Shown in pieces: positions 58,318 through 64,000 of a stretch of DNA of 64,000 bases. The notes under the pieces are model-generated. The model was not told where the DNA came from and ran no database searches. It saw only the letters and a list, made by a program, of their open reading frames with translations. Within the stretch, counting starts at the first letter, position 1. Every line of letters begins with the position of its first letter. Source of the stretch: Platycnemis pennipes (Eukaryota > Arthropoda > Insecta > Odonata > Platycnemididae); NCBI GenBank assembly GCA_933228895.1, contig OW121848.1:161774688-161838687 (forward strand), given 5' to 3'. Both the position numbers and the translations under genes were made by a program.

Positions 58318-59095
58318 AATTATTAATAATATAATAGTCTAAACTTCACCATTAAAAAAAGATGAAAATAGCAAAGCAAGCATGCAATACCATACTGTCA
58401 TTTGGGTAAGCTTAAAGTTCCTAAATCAACATGCAACTACCTATGCTATGCTCCATTGATACACTCATTTTGGACATATTTACTGCTATTCATATCCCAA
58501 ACTCTGCGAGGATTAAAGGACATTTTGAATCTGTCAGTTCGGCATTTAATTTCTCTAATTTTGTGATTATGGCCCTGTCTATAATAAAGTCAATAGAGTA
58601 AGTTGGGGTTCGCAAAATATTTTTAACGTCATAACTGAAAATATTATCTTGGAATGTATTTAGGGGATGAAATATAAATTTTAACCTGAGATTTGACAAT
58701 GACTCCCATTTTAATTTATTTATAGACTAGTTACGCTAATATAGTTAGTTATTGAACCTTTACAAATCTTGCCGATCTTCTATGCACACGTTCAAGTTCA
58801 TTATTTAGGTCGATTTCGTAGAGATCCCATATAATGGCAGCATATTCCAATTTACGTCTAACAAGGGAAAAGTAGCTGATTTCTCGTACATGATCGTCAC
58901 ATTTGCCCAGTGTGTGTTTACCCCAGGAAAGATTATGTGTGGGTCATATTCCAAGATATTTAATGGATTCCACGTTTGTCAATTTATTGTTACTTTTTTT
59001 TACGTGGTAGGAGGAGAACTATTCTTTTTCCATAAATTCATTACGACACATTTTTTAACATTTGTAATTCTAACGGCCATGTATCAGAGATTTTT
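58318..59095 (-). mobile_element. CR1/Jockey-group LINE, 5'-truncated
   Basis: Collinear with 1960-2890: minus-strand RT tail, then the 3' UTR. The blocks SNLRLKFIFHPLNTFQDNIF, VKNILRTPTYSI and AELTDSKCPLILAEFGI are readable at 58699-58490. The extreme 3' terminus (GGCTTGCAGGG) is missing, and the element stops 220 bp from the palindrome. Confidence 0.75.
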
Positions 59096-61338
59096 AATTG
59101 CTTGTAGGTCAATCTCGTTATCCCCCCACAGCGAATTAAGCGCGGAATCCGTTCTTATTTGACTCCGTCCTTGATGACTAGACGGGTGAAACGTCACGCG
59201 ATCACGTGGTGTAAACAAAACATGCGTGTATACAGGGAAATAGAGCACAGCTAACCGAAGTGAAAACGCTTGCATAAGTGATGTCCACAAACTAAGGTTA
59301 TTTATCCCACATGAACGCTAGAGTTAAAGAGGTGAAATACAAGGTAATATAAATGTATCCGTCCCCTATGTTGAGTCCCAAGTGATTATTGCAGTCCTTT
59401 TATGTTTGTAGAATAAGAGAGTTGAAACTTTTGGAATATTTCAGAAACGATTAATTGCATACAATACTGGGCAAACAAATGGTTATAGCTCGTTTTCTTT
59501 TTGTAAGCGAAGAATTAAATATTTTTACAATAGTTAAGCATAGGAATTTATCTTTGTGGATGATCGCTGATGATGCTTGCTAATTAAACCGAGTTAATTC
59601 TATTAGTACCTACGAATTTAATGCAGAATATAACTTAAGCGAAGGAAACCGATACTAGTTCTCAAAGACATCATAGATTATTGAGCATAAAATGATTATT
59701 TAGCAACTTCCAGAAAATTCCGTGACGGACTTCGTAATTGCGGCTAAAAGAGACTTGGTTGACTTTTTTGTAGAAACATGATATTTGTAGGCTAAATTAC
59801 TACTATTTTTCAATTTTACTCGCTTAGATTATATTCCATATTTATTAGTGAATCGCTATTTCAGACTGTAAGGGAGAGAGGACTATTTTTAGTGCCGTTT
59901 GGTGAATACGCATGATTAATTCATTCTCCCGTATTAACAACTTCTACCTGCTCATATAAAATTCCTGTTGGCCTTGATAGAAAGGTTTTTATTATTTTTT
60001 TAGCACGGTAGCAGGAGATTCCCTTATTACCCGCGCAAAGCGAAAGACAGTGAGAAGTCCACGATTTCGGAGTCCACTATTTATTTACACGACTGTCTCT
60101 CGGGAGTTTTGAAGAGAGTATACTGACGTCGTCATCAGCGTTCTCTCTCATTTAAAACGTTTTTTTTCAGAGTATTAATTTTAATTTTTGCATTTTAAAG
60201 CCATCTTGAAAACATCTAACCTCAATACGGTTCTTTGCAGTAAGAGGCACACATGCTGTCTTTCGTAAATGCGTACGTTTACGTTTAGTAGTAAAAACAA
60301 CGTGTCATTCACGTTTTCGTGTAGTTATGGGGATACAGGCTATCTCTCGTAAACATTTACTTTCAGTAGTTTAAGGCGTGTCTCGCGGATATTGTCATCC
60401 CAATACAGTGAGGGGTGTTAAACGAATTAAAGTATTTAATTATAACTGTATTAAATGAAGTCTTGTTTGCCGTGAATCTTTCACTCAACAATGCATCGCA
60501 ATATAAATTATTCTTAAAATCTTAATAAAAACAGGAAAACTTGAGAAAGGCCAACTCTGACGCGTAGTAAAATACATCAGCTAAGTTTAATTTCAGCAAT
60601 GGTTTCCAATTTTGCTTTTCTACTCTGAAGTTATGATTTGATTTGTAAATATTTGAGCTCAAATCAACTGGAATTGATGGAATGTGCTTCAATTAATCCC
60701 TCGAATATGTTGTGGATATTTATAGATTTGTCTTATTTCTCAAGTTTCTAATTGAAAAAGATATACTCTGCGTAGCATTTTCATTCATTCCATTTTAATT
60801 CGTGAATTTTGTGATCATAAAGATTAAGGTTTCGAGTTTATTATTTCTGCAGTTGTGTTGTATTAAGGAGGATGATCCTGTCGAGGAACAGCGAAATATT
60901 CGGGCTCAGGCGACCGCTCTTGTGTCTGGTTTAGTTTTAGGTTGAATGCTGCTCTAATTTTCTTCCCTACCGATATTTGAACACAATCTCTGAAACATCG
61001 TTTAAAAACCGTATAATTTTGCGGGAAGATATTAAGTGATTTATACAAGATTCTCAGAGAATTGCATTTATATCATCATCCTAAGATTTCTTTGACGCTG
61101 CGCTCTTGGTCCTCTTTTCGTCATATTTACATTTATCCTTCTCTTTCACAATACTACCCCCGCAATTCCCCTCATCAATCCCACTTGTCTTAAGATATGG
61201 CGTTTATGTCTTCCCATCTTCTTCGACCCCTTGCACACTTTGAAGTTGAAAGTCCCCCACCATCTCATGATTCCGAATGGTTAATGAAGACGGATGCGGG
61301 AAAAAGTCTTGTTACCTCAGGCTGAAGACAGAGACTAA
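59096..61338. other. Nothing recognised
   Basis: Mostly AT-rich with GC-richer patches near 59130-59280 and 60020-60130. No domain, exon or recurring repeat could be supported. Confidence 0.35.
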
Positions 61339-61571
61339 AGGCCGCTTTACACGATACAATTTTTTGTACAATTTCTTGTACAAACTCTTGCATGAGGAAG
61401 CTGTACCGTGTAAAGCGGCAAATTGTACGAAAACTTGTGCGATTGTCTGAATGAGTGAACGGGAAATAGAACGTGTTCTAATTCCATTCGGACAAACATA
61501 CAATTTCGTTCAGTCTATACAAGAGTTTGTACAAGAAATTGTGCAAAACATTGTATCGTGTAAAGCGGCCT
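61339..61571. mobile_element. MITE with about 54-bp terminal inverted repeats and TAA duplication
   Basis: The left arm reads AGGCCGCTTTACACGATACA and continues to ACAAACTCTTG; the right arm is its inverse with a few changes. TAA lies on both sides (61336-61338 and 61572-61574), fitting the 3-bp TWA target of PIF/Harbinger elements. The 233-bp element also carries an internal inverted GTGTAAAGCGGC copy. It has no coding capacity. Confidence 0.85.
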
Positions 61572-61705
61572 TAAGCCTATACGTGAACTTAGTTTAAAAG
61601 TAACTCAATTAATTTATTTGCAATATGTAAACAATTTACATATAAAAAGTAGTCAGCAGCAATCCTGCTGACAGTTGACTTATACCGTAATTGGTAACAA
61701 GTACC

Positions 61706-61735
61706 AAGCGCCCATGGGCTTACCCATGGGCGCTT
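61706..61735. repeat. 13-bp perfect GC-rich hairpin
   Basis: AAGCGCCCATGGG, CTTA, CCCATGGGCGCTT. It stands out in an AT-rich neighbourhood. Confidence 0.85.
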
Positions 61736-61969
61736 ATTTCGTTGCAATAATTTCTCTAAGATTTTTATGTTGGCATATTTCATGATCAAATAATTTTTTT
61801 TATGTTAACCAAGACAGTAGTTGGTAATAAATCCTATCAACTCCCTCATTTTGTAGTACTGGAAGTGGTAGTAATTAAATGTTTGGGAATTTCACAACAG
61901 ATATTACATATAAAACAATATTAATAGTTCCTTGGAATATTGTTTGATTGCTTTGACGGCAAGTTTACT

Positions 61970-62179
61970 TTATTCAAAAATTATTTTCCATCGTTGCAGG
62001 ACCTGATGCCTAGCCACGTTTCTGAGGTCGCTTCCCGTAAGGTGACGGAGTTGGAGTGATGAATCTTCATGGATGACCGAAACTGAAGAATAAGGAGCAG
62101 TCTTTAACAGGAGGACCAACATTGGTTTGCTCATGGGTTTGCAGTGCAATGGTAAAACTAACTCTGTTTCAGGTTCCAC
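61970..62179 (-). CDS. Possible terminal exon of an unknown minus-strand gene
   Basis: An open minus-strand frame with protein-like composition: EPETELVLPLHCKPMSKPML, LKTAPYSSVSVIHEDSS, LQLRHLTGSDLRN, ending QRWKIIFE and stop. A plausible acceptor (TACCTTTCAG|ATCGTGG) precedes it near 62180, and AATAAA overlaps the stop (61968-61973). No family was recognised. The remaining exons would lie upstream, beyond 62.2 kb. It could be chance. Confidence 0.25.
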   Translation of the reverse strand: MEPETELVLPLHCKPMSKPMLVLLLKTAPYSSVSVIHEDSSLQLRHLTGSDLRNVARHQVLQRWKIIFE

Positions 62180-62520
62180 GATCTGAAAGGTATAGAACGC
62201 ATCTGTAAATTTGGGTAAAATGTGTATTAATGAATATTTGTTTTTTTTTATTTGTCATAGGAGCCCATTGCTCCACTTCTTGACATGTTCAGTGTCTGGT
62301 ACCATGTGAAGGTTATTTGGTGAATATAATTTGATTAAAGGTGTAAAGGCCTTGGTAAATGATGTCGGGGCCCCGACAATCTGATATATTCAGTACCTAG
62401 TCCTCCAACTATAAGGCAAGTGGCCACTTGCCTGACTTAGCGAGTCGACTCTAGGCAGGAATATGCTTGCAAGCTGTGTTATATCTGATGTGCTACCCTG
62501 AATTTTATGCCTATTGATGT

Positions 62521-62544
62521 GTGTATGTATGTATGTATGTGTAT
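62521..62544. repeat. (GTAT)n microsatellite
   Basis: GTGTATGTATGTATGTATGT continuing into GTATTTT. Confidence 0.8.
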
Positions 62545-62618
62545 TTTATTTTCAATGCTGTGATAACTGTGCTTTTTATTAGTTTTTTTTATGTTTTATG
62601 CTTTCGTTTTTTGATTCT

Positions 62619-64000
62619 TTCACAGATCCACCTTGTGGGGACGCCCATGCAGAGTAGAGAGTAGGAATAGTTAGTCAGTTTAGAATATTTTCCGGCCCAT
62701 ATGGCCCATCGTATCCGATAGCTTTGAGTTAGGCAAGGCGTAAACTTAAGTTTTTCTGGATGCGAAGAGTGCTCTAGTGTTAAATATCAAAAGTCATGGA
62801 TTTGGATCGCCAGTTACGAAGTGCATCCAGGTGTACTTAGTTGCTGAGTGACCTATCCTCGCATTTTTATAAAATGCACTTTCGGCTTCCTTTATTAAAT
62901 GTGAGCAACTTGGCATTCAATCTTTTGCTTGTTTTTATGTATTATGTTCACTAACCCGCTCTCTCCTTAGGTACCTCCACAACGCCCCGGCCTGGCAGAG
63001 TGTAGGGTATTTAGTCAGTTTCAATATTTTGAATTAAAGGCCCTTCTGGCCCGTCGTAACGGTAGGTTAGTTAGGACTTGCGTTAGATGTTAGCGTTATT
63101 TTGTGGATGCTAAGAGTGCTCTAGTGTTAAATATCAAAAGTCATGGATTTGGATCGCCAGTTACGAAGTGCATCCAGGTGTACTTAGTTGCTGAGTGACC
63201 AATCCTCGCATTTTTATAAAATGCACTTTCGGCTTCCTTTATTAAATGTGAGCAACTTGGCATTCAATCTTTTGCTTGTTTTTATGTATTATGTTCACTA
63301 ACCCGCTCTCTCCTTAGGTACCTCCACAACGCCCCGGCCTGGCAGAGTGTAGGGTATTTAGTCAGTTTCAATATTTTGAATTAAAGGCCCTTCTGGCCCG
63401 TCGTAACGGTAGGTTAGTTAGGACTTGCGTTAGATGTTAGCGTTATTTTGTGGATGCTAAGAGTGCTCTAGTGTTAAATATCAAAAGTCATGGATTTGGA
63501 TCGCCAGTTACGAAGTGCATCCAGGTGTACTTAGTTGCTGAGTGACCAATCCTCGCATTTTTATAAAATGCACTTTCGGCTTCCTTTATTAAATGTGAGC
63601 AACTTGGCATTCAATCTTTTGCTTGTTTTTATGTATTATGTTCATTAACCCGCTCTCTCCTTAGGTACCTCCACAACGCCCCGGCCTGGCAGAGTGTAGG
63701 GTATTTAGTCAGTTTCAATATTTTGAATTAAAGGCCCTTCTGGCCCGTCGTAATGGTAGGGTAGTTAGGACTTGCGTTAGCTGTTAGCGTTATTTTGTGG
63801 ATGCTAAGAGTGCTCTAGTGTTAAATATCAAAAGTCATGGATTTGGATCGCCAGTTACGAAGTGCATCCAGGTGTACTTAGTTGCTGAGTGACCAATCCT
63901 CGCATTTTTATAAAATGCACTTTCGGATTCCTTTATTAAATGTGAGCAACTTGGCATTCAATCTTTTGCTTGTTTTTATGTATTATGTTCACTAACCCGC
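62619..64000. repeat. Edge of a 347-bp tandem array (about four units, continues beyond window)
   Basis: The word GAGTGCTCTAGTG recurs at 62767, 63114, 63461 and 63808, exactly 347 bp apart. Units 2-4 differ by only a few bases. The first unit is diverged in its left half (62619-62766) but identical-like from 62767 on, as expected at an array boundary. Each unit contains CTCTCTCCTTAG|GTACCTCC, which resembles a splice acceptor, and a 41-codon open stretch after it. It is not a known gene. Confidence 0.95.

Noticed and set aside
62619..64000. CRISPR array or telomeric repeat
   Set aside because: The 347-bp unit has no repeat-spacer structure and no TTAGG array.

Overview
The window is eukaryotic nuclear DNA, AT-rich, with spliced genes, long introns and dense transposon remains. 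It is most likely from an arthropod, probably an insect. The grounds are the arthropod-type vitellogenic/CPVL-like carboxypeptidase, a TCAGT-type initiator at one candidate promoter, and the mix of piggyBac, RTE-like and CR1/Jockey-group elements. The species cannot be named from sequence alone. No bacterial operon, CRISPR array, rRNA or ordinary tRNA gene was seen.

The one confidently complete host gene is a secreted/lysosomal serine carboxypeptidase of the CPVL (vitellogenic carboxypeptidase-like, S10) family. It lies on the + strand in six exons: 10051-10326, 10413-10596, 14138-14284, 14385-14459, 33915-34081 and 43620-44174. All splice phases agree, the reading frame is intact (467 aa), and the Ser/Asp/His triad and the GGPG oxyanion motif are present. 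Introns 4 (19.5 kb) and 5 (9.5 kb) are swollen by transposons.

Region by region. 1-9 kb: CR1/Jockey-group LINE 3' ends, a truncated RTE-like LINE and unassigned DNA. 10-44 kb: the carboxypeptidase gene. Its intron 4 holds several decayed minus-strand piggyBac-like elements, two RTE-like LINEs occur in introns 2 and 4, and a nest lies at 24.98-32.6 kb. In that nest an old piggyBac relic has been split by a 1.5-kb non-autonomous TTAA element and by a nearly intact piggyBac (27771-31117). That piggyBac has matched terminal repeats, TTAA duplications and an intron-bearing transposase, and it carries a tRNA-derived SINE of its own. Intron 5 holds another piggyBac relic, two further tRNA-derived SINE families, a hAT-like MITE with an 8-bp target duplication, and a foldback containing a decayed hammerhead-ribozyme-like core. 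44-53 kb: relics of piggyBac, LINEs and SINEs. 54.7-55.3 kb: a candidate promoter (CCAAT boxes, a perfect CRE, TATA, initiator) and two 5' exons, the second ending in ATG at a splice donor. 56.7-62 kb: an RTE-like relic, a near-perfect 154-bp palindrome, a LINE, a TAA-flanked MITE and a possible minus-strand terminal exon. 62.6-64 kb: the edge of a 347-bp tandem array that runs off the window.

No clearly new multi-gene system was found. The most informative items are the nested piggyBac insertions with readable order, the recently inactivated piggyBac, the hammerhead-like foldback, the palindrome and the tandem array. Exon boundaries were set by hand from splice consensus and protein-family continuity. 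Transposon outer limits are approximate unless a target-site duplication is stated.
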